Of a DNA stretch of 64,000 nucleotides, positions 31,217 to 41,519 are shown one piece after another (within the stretch, counting starts at the first letter, position 1; each line of letters begins with the position of its first letter). The notes under the pieces are model-generated. The model did no database searches and was not told where the DNA came from. It saw only the letters and a program-made list of their open reading frames with translations. Source of the DNA: Batillaria attramentaria (Eukaryota; Mollusca; Gastropoda; Batillariidae); the NCBI GenBank assembly GCA_018292915.2, contig JACVVK020000001.1, positions 1,377,501-1,441,500 on the forward strand, in the 5' to 3' direction. The position numbers and the translations under genes were made by a program.

Positions 31217-31470
31217 AAACGGCCCAATTCCATCTTTGCTAAGCCAACTTAAAATATGTTTTGAAGCAGATTCGCTCGTGAGTGCGCCTGTACGCTCGAA
31301 ATACTCTGTCTTGATGATTAGTACAGCTCTTTATGCCATACAATGTTGTTTACACTTTGCGCGAGCAGTCGAACATTAAACTTCTACGACTGTTGTTACA
31401 CTACTGGATCGCTCAGTGTGGTCGCTGCGTCATAGAGTACGCTTCTGTTTGCTCAGTGCAAGCATTAATG
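31217..31470 (+). repeat. dispersed repeat C, copy 1
   Basis: Aligns with 58463-58790: aattccatc(t/g)ttgctaagc, tgtacgctcgaaatactct, cttgatgattagtacagctc, gcgctcagtgtggtc-type. Lacks the 102-bp insertion seen in the other copy. Confidence 0.8.
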
Positions 31471-32241
31471 TTGTTGTTGATGTTTTTCTCTCTTTCTTTC
31501 TTTTCTTTCTTTCTTTTGGGTTTGTTGTTTTTGTTTCTGTTTTCCTGCCGTTTTTTTGTCAGTTTGATGTTGTTGTTGTTGTTGTTTTGCTTTGTTGTTT
31601 TGGGTTTCTGTGTTGTCGTAAACGATTACCCGACAAGAAAACTATAAAAAAAGAGATATATAATTGATTTCCATTTGTCGCGAAGGTAATTCAATGACGG
31701 CGACTGACACGGAAAGCAAAAGCCAGCAAGAAGGGTTAGATCTATAACAGCCCCGCCGCCATAGTAAGAGTCGAAAATGTCCCCCAAACATGGCGGCGAG
31801 TTTGCTGGATCTAGCTGAGCCCCGTGTTGTCTTATCAGATCAAGTCTTTGTTATTGTTTTTCACCCTCCTTACTTCCTCCAATAATTTGTAGCGCCGGAG
31901 CCTCGGATTGGTTTTAACTGCGCCGATATTTGTTTGCCGACAGCTAAACCAGATTTGGTCACGTAGTCCTGTCGATAAAAATTTCTATTCGTGCGACGAT
32001 TAAGTCCCTTGGAGTTTAGAGTAACCGGTCCTGATTTCCTTCTCTGCTATTGAAAGCAAAAATCCGTGCAGTACGTCCCCTCCAATACGCAAGTAGTGTC
32101 CTATTTATAAATCTAATAGAAACGGTTTTACAGTTCGACCTTTTTTTTATTGATCGAAACCAAATTGGGTTTCGGGGCCGGAGGCGGGATTAGCGTGGGT
32201 GGCTAAACATCCGGCTTGGGGCATGCTGGGTCGCGGCAGGT
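31471..32241. other. unassigned stretch with T-rich and YY1-like motifs
   Basis: T-rich (CTTT/GTT) to about 31600. caaacatggcggcgag at 31785-31800 and ccgccgccatag at 31751-31762 resemble YY1-type sites often found near promoters; no transcript evidence. Confidence 0.3.
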
Positions 32242-32253
32242 CAGTTCAGTTCA

Positions 32254-32540
32254 GGGCCCGTATGTAAAAGTCGAGGTTAATTTAACCCACGGCTACGGGC
32301 CTAACCCGGACTAGGACAAAAGAAACCCAAAAGCAAAATTAATTTTTTTTTTTAAAAAGGAAGCAAAGAAAGGAAGAAAAAATTCCTCCTATAACGGCTC
32401 AGGCACCTTCCTGGAATGGGCCAGCTTCCTGATTTAAAACAAAAAAACAACAGAAAATTTAACCCTAGAGCTAGTTTAGTTCGAGGTTAAGCTCTAACCC
32501 GGGGCTAAAAGCCCTAACCTCGACTATTACATACGGGCCC
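32254..32540. mobile_element. MITE-like element with 26-bp TIRs and TSD
   Basis: Left end gggcccgtatgtaaaagtcg-aggtta, right end its reverse complement with one mismatch. Direct repeat agttcagttca at 32243-32253 and 32541-32551 (11 bp; length ambiguous because the site is an AGTTC repeat). 287 bp, no coding. TSD length would fit Mutator-like or hAT-like elements. Confidence 0.75.
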
Positions 32541-32664
32541 AGTTCAGTTCAGCTCAAGATGGCATCTCTGCGCATGGAAAAGTCCATACGCACTCCATCC
32601 CATTCTTCAACCCGTTGCTCCGAATGCAGCACGGTGAGGTTTGACAGACATGCAAAAGGGGAAA

Positions 32665-32840
32665 GGGGGAGCCGGGGTGGTCGAATGGTAGAGCGTTGGA
32701 CTTCTAATGCTCGGGTCGTGAGTTCGTATCCCGGTTGGGGCCAAATATTTGTGCTGGCATTTTCATCCTTGCCCCGTCTTTGATATCACCCTATGTGGTG
32801 GAAAAGGACGTTAAACCCCCAAACACCCACCCACCCACCC
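32665..32840 (+). mobile_element. SINE-1, full length with TSD
   Basis: Direct repeat aaaaggggaaa at 32654-32664 and 32841-32851. Confidence 0.94.
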
Positions 32841-32904
32841 AAAAGGGGAAAAGTCAGCTGTAATGTCGAGTGTGGCAACCACACTGTCACTGAGCAGTCT
32901 CCTA

Positions 32905-33052
32905 CGCTGGTCCTTTAGCCTGGAATTCCCTCCCTCATTCACTCCGCCAAGCACCGTCCCTTGAAACTTTCAAGAAAAAAAACTCAAAGTAAGTCAAAGT
33001 CCGCCAGTCCGTTCTGCCCATAACACCACTTGACTGTTCTGGCTTGCTTGCA

Positions 33053-33119
<67 letters not shown>

Positions 33120-33292
33120 GTTGTTGTTGTTGTTGTTCTTGTTGTTGTTCTGCCCTGACCTTACGGCTTTGTAAATTTTTGTATATATTATGTATTTCTT
33201 GCTATTCACTTTTTTAAGCGCTTAGAACTGTTATTAACTAATAGGTTGTAGCGCTATAAAATTATTATTATTATTATTATTATTATTACTGC
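32905..33292 (+). mobile_element. LINE 3' end with (GT)n in the 3' UTR
   Basis: Codes for LAWNSLPHSLRQAPSLETFK then KKNSK and a stop, so the F-K-x-x-L-K-T end is frame-damaged. (GT)n 33056-33117, gttgtt, then taagcgcttagaactg...gtagcgctataaaa and ATT repeats (33264-33290). Confidence 0.75.
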
Positions 33293-33319
33293 GTGTTGGC
33301 TTCAATCAGCTGAACGCAA

Positions 33320-33403
33320 GCCTGTCTGTGCGTGTGTTTGTGCACGTGTCTTAGTGTGGGGCCAGACACCACTAAAAAACAAACAGAACGATCTGTGAGC
33401 CTT
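33320..33403 (+). repeat. dispersed repeat C, short fragment
   Basis: gtgtcttagtgtgg...agacaccact...cagaacgatctgtgagc matches 58807-58865. Confidence 0.6.
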
Positions 33404-34285
33404 TTTTTTTTTTTTAAAGTTACAATTAGGACCTTTCAGTGTTTCCAGACATACCCGTACGACAAGGACAAACCAAGATATAACATTTGCATTTAGAGTG
33501 AGTCCACTCGTATCTTACTCGCCTGGCCTCCGGGTTGGTGGTCCAACACGGGTAAACTGCACCGGCCTAGACTTCATACATCTGTCGACACGAACCTTTC
33601 CACAGAGAGAGAGAGAAAAAAAAGCAAGGTCTTTTCGGGATGGACATATGTTCACCAGTCACTCATAAAAAAAAATAAAAAAAACACGAAACAGCCCGGG
33701 GAGCGGTTTAAGTTGGAACCGATGAAACACGTAGTTGGGAAAAACCAAAGAATTCGGTACGGGCCGGGTGGAGAATGCAGTTAGTAAAGGGAATTCGGAT
33801 AGAGAGACCACACATACGTTTTTGTTTTCTTTTTATCTTTAGCGCAGAGGGGAAAGAGCGGGCTGGAGGTGGAACGGGAGAAGGGGGAGGGGGGTGGAAT
33901 GGGGTTGGGGGGGGGGGGGGGGCACGGGGTTAAGCCAAGATGGCGTGTTTTCGGTGTTACTATAATTCAAATTAGTTATGGGTTGTTCTCACGTGAAGCT
34001 ACACGGCCACAGGCGAACAGAAACCCAGGAAAAAGAAGCACCGAGTATTTCCATTTTCTGAAATGTGAATACCAACACCGGGAACACTTCTTGGATTTCG
34101 GTTTGTCTGTGTGAAAGAAAAGGGCCATTTATCAACCAGAAAACATCTTTCACTAACACAATACTATACTGTTTACACGGGCGTATGCTCATACACATGG
34201 ATTTACCCCCAGAGCGATCATTGTTACAACTTTTGAGTTTTAAAAAAAACTTACATCATCTTGACTAACTTCCGTACACAGAGGA
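33404..34285. other. unassigned stretch with poly-G/poly-A runs
   Basis: Poly-G at 33909-33922. 81- and 69-codon frames overlap on opposite strands near 33990-34200. No gene called. Confidence 0.35.
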
Positions 34286-35135
34286 TTTGGGGGGGGGGGA
34301 ATACGGAGAGATATACAGACAGACAGAGACGGGGAGACAGACAGACAGGGACAAAAAGAGAGGGGGGGGGCAGACAGGGAGAGGAGAGAGGCGGGAGAGT
34401 GGTGGGGGGGGGGGGGCAGGGAGAGGCAGACAGACAGACAGACATGGACGGGGAGACAGACAGACAGGGACAGAAAGAGAGACAGGGCGGGGAGTGAGAG
34501 GGGGGCAGACAGAGAGAGGGAGGGGCGGGAGAATGGGGGAGAGACAGACAGACAGACAGTCAGGGACAAAAGAGAGACAGGGCGGGGAGTGAGAGAGGGG
34601 CAGACAGGGAGAGGGGAGGGGCGGGAGAATGGGGGAGAGACAGACAGACAGACAGTCATGGACAGAAAGAGAGACAGGGCGGGGAGTGAGAGGGGGGCAG
34701 ACAGGGAGAGGGGAGGGGCGGGAGAATGGGGGAGAGACAGACAGACAGACAGTCAGGGACAGAAAGAGAGACAGGGCGGGGAGTGAGAGGGGGGCAGACA
34801 GGGAGAGGGGAGGGGCGGGAGAATGGGGGAGAGACAGACAGACAGACAGTCAGGGACAGAAAGAGAGACAGGGCGGGGAGTGGGAGGGGGGCAGACAGGG
34901 AGAGGGGAGGGGCGGGAGAATGGGGGAGAGACAGACAGACAGACAGTCAGGGACAGAAGAGGGAGAAAAAAGGGGGGAGGGGAGGGAGAGAACTGAGGCA
35001 AACACAGTGAGAGAGAGAGAGAGAGGGGGGGGGAGAGAGGCAGACAGACAGAGAGAGAGGGAGGAGGTGGGGGGGGCAGACAGAGAGGGGGGGGGAGGAG
35101 TGGGAAACAGAGGCAGAGAGAGAGAGAGAGAGTTA
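34286..35135. repeat. purine-rich array with a 97-bp unit
   Basis: The word gacagggcggggagtg(a/g)gag occurs at 34481, 34576, 34673, 34770 and 34867, spacing 95, 97, 97, 97. Each unit also has gggagaatgggggagagaca and a cagacagacagacagtca run. GA-rich sequence continues to 35135. Strong purine/pyrimidine strand asymmetry. Confidence 0.93.
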
Positions 35136-35600
35136 AACAGATTTTCCAAGCGCTGAATGGAATAGCCCCGGTCCCTCTGTGAGCACCGAAAACATTTATA
35201 GCGCTCCTAATGTGAGTAGCACATGCTCTGAAGCAGGGAGAACAAATTCATTCTTGGAATGTAGTTTGGCGGGCCACAAGAGGCAGCCATGGGGAAGAGT
35301 TACATCTTGACTTGATTGCCACACCAGAGAGAAAGTGAACGAGTGTCATGAACGAAGATCCCAGTTGTGCAATAGAACTTGGAGCTCGTCGAACCCAGAA
35401 TAGAATATCAGTCAATGTTCACCGTCGGCCTCGGCTTTGATGATGGCGCACACCTGGGATTTGCCGCATTCGTTCATACATGTCTGCATACATCTACAAG
35501 AGTGGCTTTAAGCGACTGCACCTAACGTGTTTTTTGCCCCCCCCCCCCCTCCACCCCCACCACCCCCAACTGTACCAGTAACAGAAAGCAATCAAACTTA
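35136..35600. other. unassigned stretch
   Basis: 35146-35190 could encode FQALNGIAPVPL, a motif reminiscent of LINE reverse-transcriptase C-terminal regions, but it is too short to call. Poly-C at 35538-35550. Confidence 0.3.
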
Positions 35601-35603
35601 TAC

Positions 35604-35638
<35 letters not shown>

Positions 35639-35890
35639 TGGCCATGTGTTTCATTGCAGTAAAAAAAAGCAATCAAATTTACACATAATAATTATAAGAA
35701 GAAGAAGAATATATTGTTATGTATTTCAATAAAACAGGTATGTTGTGTGGTGTCGGGGTATCATATGTATAGTCACTCACACAACATTAAATGCAAAGAG
35801 ATCGGGTTTTGTTTTGTGGTTTGTTTGTTTGTTTGTTTGTTTGTTTGTTTTGTTTTGTTGTTGTTGTTGTTGTTTTTTTTTTTTTACATA
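35601..35890. repeat. (ATG)n, (AAG)n, (GTTT)n and poly-T
   Basis: atg units 35607-35634; aag 35696-35708; gttt 35820-35848; gtt and T-run 35856-35885. Confidence 0.9.
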
Positions 35891-36000
35891 GCCATTTTCC
35901 ACAGCATTTTCTAATATCACGTTCTCATTGCCTGCCTGCGGTGAACAGTGACGCAAACTACCGATTCTGGATACGGACATCACTCAACGAATAGATCACT

Positions 36001-36560
36001 ACACCTGAGACACCGTGAATCCACGTTGATCCGTTGACAATCTAAATAGTGACAATATAAATTCAGAAGCTGTGAAAAACAGACACAACTGGACAACGAC
36101 ACTCAGTCGATACAAAACGTATAAACAAACAAAACAAAAACAAAGAACACTTGGTAAAAAGGTGTGTATACACCCGACTAACATAGCGTAGCCGAGCATA
36201 ACTGTGCAATACCTACACCTGAAACATCGCGGATCCAAATATTTTCGTTTGACGATACACATTCTTCAGAAGCGATGACAAACGAGAAAGCTGAGAAACT
36301 GAGCAAAACAAAAAAGCAAACGGATGAAAACATACGTAAATACAAACATACGTAAATACAACGGAACCTGAGATGAAGGGCGTACCCGCGCATAACTGTG
36401 TACGATGCCTACACCTGAAACATCGTGGATCCATGTTACCCTTTAGACAGTAGTGTTCAGAAAGTGTGAAAAACCGAGTTTGAAAACTGAAAAACGACGC
36501 CAAACGAAACAAAAACAAAAGAAAATGGTGTAAACGTACTAACAGGTGCGAGACTGACAA
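36001..36560. repeat. three ~200-bp tandem units
   Basis: acacctga(g/a)ac-a(c/t)cg(t/c)g(a/g)atcca starts at 36001, 36215 and 36411 (214 and 196 bp apart). Each unit then has ttcagaag-, aaaac-rich and cgcataactgtg-type blocks. Units are 70-80 percent alike by eye. Confidence 0.8.
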
Positions 36561-36589
36561 ACTAAAATTCAAATTTAAATTTATCTTTG

Positions 36590-36815
36590 GGGTGAGCGGT
36601 AGTCTAATAGTTAGCGCGTCGGATTCAGACGCTGCGCTACTGAACGGCCGTCACCAATGTCATGGCGATGAAGCGTGGGTTCGAACCCAGGTCGAGCTTG
36701 TGATATGTGATACTGGTTTTTCCTAGCTACCGGGCTGCTCATCGGGGGTTTCTCTCCGGGTCATCCGGCTTTCCTCCCCCAGCAAAATTGTAAAAAAAAA
36801 TATATATATATAGGA
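36590..36815 (+). mobile_element. tRNA-derived SINE candidate (SINE-4)
   Basis: A-box-like GTGAGCGGTAGTCTAATAGT, B box GGGTTCGAACCCAGG, body with accgggctgctcatcggggg, then ctccgggtcatccggctttc-ctcccc and an A/TA-rich tail. The 3' block is shared with SINE-3 although the heads differ. Confidence 0.7.
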
Positions 36816-37345
36816 TAGGTATTGGGTGGCGCTACACCGCGGCGACGCGCTTTCCCCGGAGGAAGCAGCCCGAATTTCCCGAAAGGGATAATAAAGCAGT
36901 AAAAAAAATAATAATACAAAAATAACTGAGATCGAGGACTCTATTGCCGAGATAAACGTAACCGAGTCTAACAGAAACTGTGCGATAAACAGTTTCGCTG
37001 CAACAAGTACAAACTGGCGCGGTGGCTTGCGAAGCTATCTGGCACATCAGCGATTCAAGCGACTCTTGGCATTTTCCGGACATAAGTGCTGCCAGTCATC
37101 GCGCCGTGGGTCCACTTTGGACCAGAAGTACGCAGCATTTTTTTTTTTTTTGCTCTCGTGAAGTCGCTCTAAGAAGTTGTCTGTTGTTCGCATGAAGTCT
37201 TTTGATGGGAGCATTGGAACTCACAGTTTTCGGGCGAGACTCAAAAGAAATGGCGGGGTGGCAGACACTGGGGGGCGGGGTGGGGGGGAGGTCAGAAACT
37301 CACACGGAGGTCTGTTAAAAGGTGAGGAGTGAGGGGACAGCCTGG
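36816..37345. other. unassigned, possible LINE-like 3' end
   Basis: tttcccgaaagggataataa-agcag at 36875-36900 resembles LINE 3' tails. No coding recognised. Confidence 0.3.
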
Positions 37346-37349
37346 GGGT

Positions 37350-37413
<64 letters not shown>

Positions 37414-37555
37414 TGTGTGGTTTTGTGTGTTTTTGTGTTTGTTTGTTTGTTTGTTTGTTTGTTTGTTTGTTTGTTTGTTTGTTTGTTTGTTTAAATTTTT
37501 TTCTTTGTTTGTTTGTTTGTCTTGTTGTTTGTTTGGTTGGTTTTTTGGGGGGTCT
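37350..37555. repeat. (CT)n, (GT)n and (GTTT)n
   Basis: (CT)n 37350-37396, (GT)n 37397-37419, gttt units 37437-37530. Confidence 0.95.
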
Positions 37556-37679
37556 CACTTTTTCGGTAGCCTAGATTGTTAGTTTATCTTTGCATATTAT
37601 GTTTTGTTTTTGTTTTTGTTTGATCTTTATTGTAGAATGTAGTGAGGACTTCCTGTAAGAAAGGCAGAGATGCCAACAA

Positions 37680-37726
37680 GTATTATCCTAATAAACGTTT
37701 CATCATCATCATCATCATCATCATCA

Positions 37727-37785
<59 letters not shown>
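37680..37785 (+). repeat. LINE-like tail with (ATC)n and (CT)n
   Basis: ttatcctaataaacgtttca followed by atc units (37701-37728) and (CT)n (37731-37785). The AATAAA just before the repeats suggests a retroelement 3' end. Confidence 0.5.
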
Positions 37786-37787
<2 letters not shown>

Positions 37788-37877
37788 TCATTGAGGTTTA
37801 AATGTGTAACTTGTTTCTACACTTTGTCTTTTTTTAATATTCCTGTAGCTTGTAGATTTTCCTTCCTTTGCTAATAT

Positions 37878-37950
37878 TTTTCGCAGTTTAGCAACGGCAA
37901 GTTCGAACATGATGTTTCTGCAAAAACTGTTACTGTTGGAAAATAAAGAT

Positions 37951-38010
<60 letters not shown>

Positions 38011-38036
38011 GCCTGTCTGTCTGTGTCTGTGTGCGT

Positions 38037-38118
<82 letters not shown>

Positions 38119-38130
38119 TGTGTGTTCTTG
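37878..38130 (+). mobile_element. LINE-like 3' end with (CT)n tail, then (GT)n
   Basis: ttagcaacggcaagttcgaa, then gttggaaaataaagattatt and (CT)n (37953-38006), third copy of the family at 2.2 and 9.75 kb. (GT)n 38040-38130 follows. Confidence 0.6.
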
Positions 38131-38648
38131 ACGCCAGGGCAGACACGAGCCAAACAGGAGACAGACCCCCCCCACCCCCCTCCCCCCTCAAAAAAAAAAC
38201 CTCAGTGACACACCAAAGTGATACCAGTTGAGTGGTTTATCTGAATGAACTAAGATCACAGAGGTCAAGACCACCACATTTCCAAACTCAATCTGTGCAC
38301 ACACGAAAAAGGTGATTCAAAACACAAACTGAGAGACGCCTGTTTCACGAACGTGATCGTAAAAAAAAAAAAAAAAAAACTGCAGGCTTACTTCTGCCAG
38401 TGTGACTTACAAGGGAAAGAGATTAACCTTTGTCCGGAGCCTAATTTGTCAACTGAAATCTGAAGAGCGAATTCCTGATCCCCGTCCCCCGTTTAACAGT
38501 TTTCGAGTTAGGGTGACAACATTTTGCGGTGAGCTAGGGTTACGTATTGGGGCAGCCCGTCTGCTCATTCGTTGATCGGTATAACTAAATTCTATGCTAG
38601 TTATTTTTGTCTCCGATGGAACTTGCGAATTTCAGCAATGTTCCCGAT
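38131..38648. other. unassigned stretch
   Basis: Poly-C and poly-A runs near 38166-38200 and 38360-38379. Nothing else recognised. Confidence 0.4.
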
Positions 38649-39060
38649 TAATAATAATAATAATAATAAATGGTATTTGTAGGGCGCATTTCTTTAAATA
38701 AAACTCAATGCGCCTATCACTCACTCACGCTTACGCACATTATCCAACGATGAACAGACATACACTGGTGAAACTGACTAGTTGGACAGAAAATTACTGG
38801 TGTTAGTTATTTGTGGCCTCACGCCGCTCAAGCAACAAAGACCAGCACGCGGCTGAGGGAATTACTGGAAGGCTTTGCAGAAAAGGAACGTTTTCAGATT
38901 GCTCTTGAAAACAGAGAGTGTGGGCGCATTCCTCAGATCTGCATGCAAAGAGTTCCAAAAGGCTGGAGCGGCAAAACTGAAAAAGCGCTCGCGTAGGTGT
39001 GCGTAGGTGTGCGTATTTTTACTCACAAAACTCTTAAATTGACGCACAAATTTGAGAACA
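38649..39060 (-). mobile_element. LINE 3' end, interrupted by a second LINE tail
   Basis: Minus-strand frame ending at 38862: RERFFSFAAPAFWNSL, then NAPTLSVFKSNLKTFLFCKA and FQ-stop. The 3' UTR extends left to a gcgc-type block and (TAA)n (38649-38668). It is interrupted at 38801-38859 by another element. The copy at 49.8-50.4 kb belongs to the same family. Confidence 0.8.
38801..38859 (-). mobile_element. 59-bp insertion of the RNase H LINE 3' tail, with TSD
   Basis: ttagttatttgtggcctcac and gctcaagcaacaaag match 12604-12650 of the RNase H LINE 3' end. Flanked by aattactgg at 38792-38800 and 38860-38868. The related LINE at 49.85 kb has one uninterrupted aaattactggaaggc, which is the empty site. 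Confidence 0.85.
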
Positions 39061-39407
39061 GCGCGTCACAGCGGACACACGTTTTTGGTCTGGCCGTGAC
39101 AAACAGCAGTATTCCAACTCTCTCCCGGAAACTCGATGAACAAAAAGCGATCTGTAACTAGCAGCGGGCACTTGCAGCTTCGCATTTCCGCTGAGCCATT
39201 GTGCGAAACAGACAGAATCTGATGTATGGCCAGTGGACCCTCCAAAGTTACAAAAGGACCCTCAAAAATATGGAAAGAGGGTCCCAAGAACCTTTGTATT
39301 TTCGAATCACATGGAACACTGTTCAGTTCAGTTCAGTTCAGTTCAGTATCTCTGTGCTTGGAAGAACCCATACGTGCTCCACACTATCCCTCAGTAGACT
39401 TGGCTTT
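39061..39407. other. unassigned, with a short (CAGTT)n
   Basis: ttcag units at 39321-39347. Nothing else recognised. Confidence 0.4.
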
Positions 39408-39600
39408 GAGTTTGTTTGTTTGTTTGTTCGTTTGTTCGTTTGTTCGTTCGTTCGTTCGTTCGTTTGTTTGTTTGTTTGTTTGTTTGTTTGTTCGTTTGTT
39501 CGTTTGTTCGTTCGTTCGTTCGTTCGTTTGTTCGTTCGTTCGTTCGTTTGTTTGTTTGTTTGTTTGTTTGTTTTGTTTTGTTTTGTTTTGTTTTGTTTTT
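39408..39600. repeat. (GTTT)n/(GTTC)n and (GTTTT)n
   Basis: Interleaved gttt and gttc blocks to 39570, then gtttt units. Confidence 0.95.
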
Positions 39601-39602
39601 AG

Positions 39603-39775
39603 CTGATGCCAGATATTCTTACGCCACGAAACACATTCCAGACGCAGGCTCTGCAATATGGTTTCATGTGAAACCTATGCTATCGGGGTACGTCTTTAGA
39701 GTGCATCACGTGACTCATTGTCTGCTAGTGCAGACGACACAAACTGATGAGGAGATGGTTCAAGCACAACAGTAA
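39603..39775 (+). CDS. possible terminal coding exon, unknown product
   Basis: A T-rich run ends in tttttag (39596-39602), an acceptor-like site, followed by an open frame of mixed composition (DARYSYATKHIPDAGSAIWF, then HVKPMLSGYVFRVHHVTHCL) to TAA at 39773-39775. No family recognised. The G/T repeat upstream would supply an acceptor-like tract by chance, so this is weak. Confidence 0.25.
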
Positions 39776-41132
39776 TAATTATCTGCAGTGATTTTTCGTC
39801 TCCGTGTCAATCCGCTCACGTGCGTTTTCGTAAAATGTCGCAACCTAATAAGCATAAGCTGTTCGTATCCAGGTGTGCATTACCAGGAGTCAGAACACGC
39901 CGCATAGCATGGCTACATACTCTCGTCGGACATCACTCATAGCCCGATTTAGTTTTGAAATGCCTCATCACTTTTCTTACCAAGGCACGTATTTCCTACC
40001 ATTTCTGTGCCACAGTGGACAATGTCCTGTACTTTTAATAGTACGTCCCATAGCTTCAACGGACCTGCTCGAAACGAATCATGCGGGGCTTAATCTAGAG
40101 ACTCACTAACTCTCTGTTATGTGCGCTTTGGAGTTGTATCGTAGCTGGGGCACACTGCAATGTACAAGAACCACCAGGTGAAAGTACAAACCTGGCTGTG
40201 ACTAAGAAACACGGGATAGGCAGCCGCGGTATGTGGGTGGCTGCTCTCGCGTTGAAACCCGATGCATCAGGATCATAGTAGTGCAAGTTTTAACAACAAG
40301 CAGGACAAGACAAGGCGCCCGGGCCAGTACAATTAATGCCTTTCATACTCCGGAAGAGGCGCTACCGTATAAGGTGCGGAGAAGTACTGTCGGCTGCGAC
40401 TGATCTGTCTCTCCGTGACAAATATCAGTCTCCGTTTAGACAATGACGCACAGCGAAGGGAGGGAAAGGGTCTACTGTAAATTAAAGACAAACACACCGG
40501 AATAGTTATAGGGGAAGTTCCGATAAATGCACGGTCAAACGGCTCGTACAACCCAGTGGTGAAACAGCGGTGTGGCATGGAACGCCACAACAAAACAAAA
40601 CAGAGCAAAAAGATCTCATGTTATGACCTTTTTTTGTGACCCAAAAGCCTAAAGATAAGTATTCTTTTTCCGATCTCAATATTCAAAGAACAGGACAGGC
40701 ATGTCATTAAGCTTTGTCTTTTCCACGGGGAGGGGGGTGGGGGTGGGGGTTACGTAAATTCCTAAAGACAGATGGGCCTCCACTGCTACAGTTGCCAAGC
40801 TGACAGTGGCCAGGGGAAATAACTATGTATCACAAGTGACGTCCGGCTTGCGTCTTCTGGTGGTTTCTCTTTGATTTTTGCTGGGGGATAAAAAAAAAAG
40901 AAGTCTTAGGTCAACCTACACGTCGATACTACAGAAACAAGCTAGACCAGAGACAGACAAGTGTTGCTGTTGATGTTGACGTTGATGTTGATGCCGCTGC
41001 TGCCGTTGTCAGTTGTTGCTGTTGCTCAAGTTTGGCTGCTGTTGTTTTAGATCGCATCAGTAGTGTAATACAGTGTATTACAATGTTTTACCAAACAAAA
41101 CAAACCAAAAAAAAAAAAAAAAAAAAACTTAC
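39776..41132. other. unassigned stretch, intron candidate of the 41.1 kb exon
   Basis: A 91-codon minus frame (40333-40608) and a GTT/GCT-rich part (40960-41045) are present. If the exon at 41133-41440 is real, this would lie in its downstream intron. Confidence 0.3.
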
Positions 41133-41440
41133 CTTGCTGCGAATCGTTTCCCGCGGCAGCTACCAGCTTCAGTTTCCGTGGTGTCAACTTTGGCCTCATC
41201 AATGTGGAGACGGCGATTCTTGACAAGCAGAACGTTGGCATTCCTGGAAACTTCTCCGCCATCAGCCTTCCTCTTTGGCTTGGAGCAGGACCGGTGGATT
41301 CGCAGATTTTTCAGCATTAGAGGGTTCTTTATCAAGTCTTGTCCGGCACCACTGAACGATTCACCAAAATGTATTTTACTGGCATTTTCTCCGCTTTGCA
41401 TCGCCGACTGGATAAATGGCAGATTGAGAACTAGGTTCTG
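41133..41440 (-). CDS. candidate protein-coding exon, unknown product
   Basis: Minus-strand open frame of 102 codons plus two bases, from a CAG after an acceptor-like ctactcag to a perfect AG/GTAAGT donor (intron side 41127-41132), followed by a T-rich intron start. The frame stays open further upstream to about 41520 (LQALGLRSGLLWSTQ), so the exon may start at another AG near 41487. The peptide (QNLVLNLPFIQSAMQSGENA, later IKNPLMLKNLRIHRSCSKPK and RKADGGE) is hydrophilic and basic in the middle with a possible SKPKRK nuclear-localisation-like run. An in-frame ATG lies at 41401. I do not recognise the family. It is not a repeat copy within this window. This is the best host-gene candidate here. 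Confidence 0.5.
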
Positions 41441-41519
41441 CTGAGTAGACCAAAGCAGGCCAGATCTGAGCCCAAGTGCTTGCAGTGCTTGAACGTAACA
41501 AATGTTACACTGCTATGAA

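Noticed and set aside
34261..35156. 175- and 101-codon Gly/Arg/Glu-rich frames
   Set aside because: Readings of the purine-rich 97-bp array.
35146..35190. FQALNGIAPVPL as a LINE reverse-transcriptase remnant
   Set aside because: Only about a dozen residues; could be chance.
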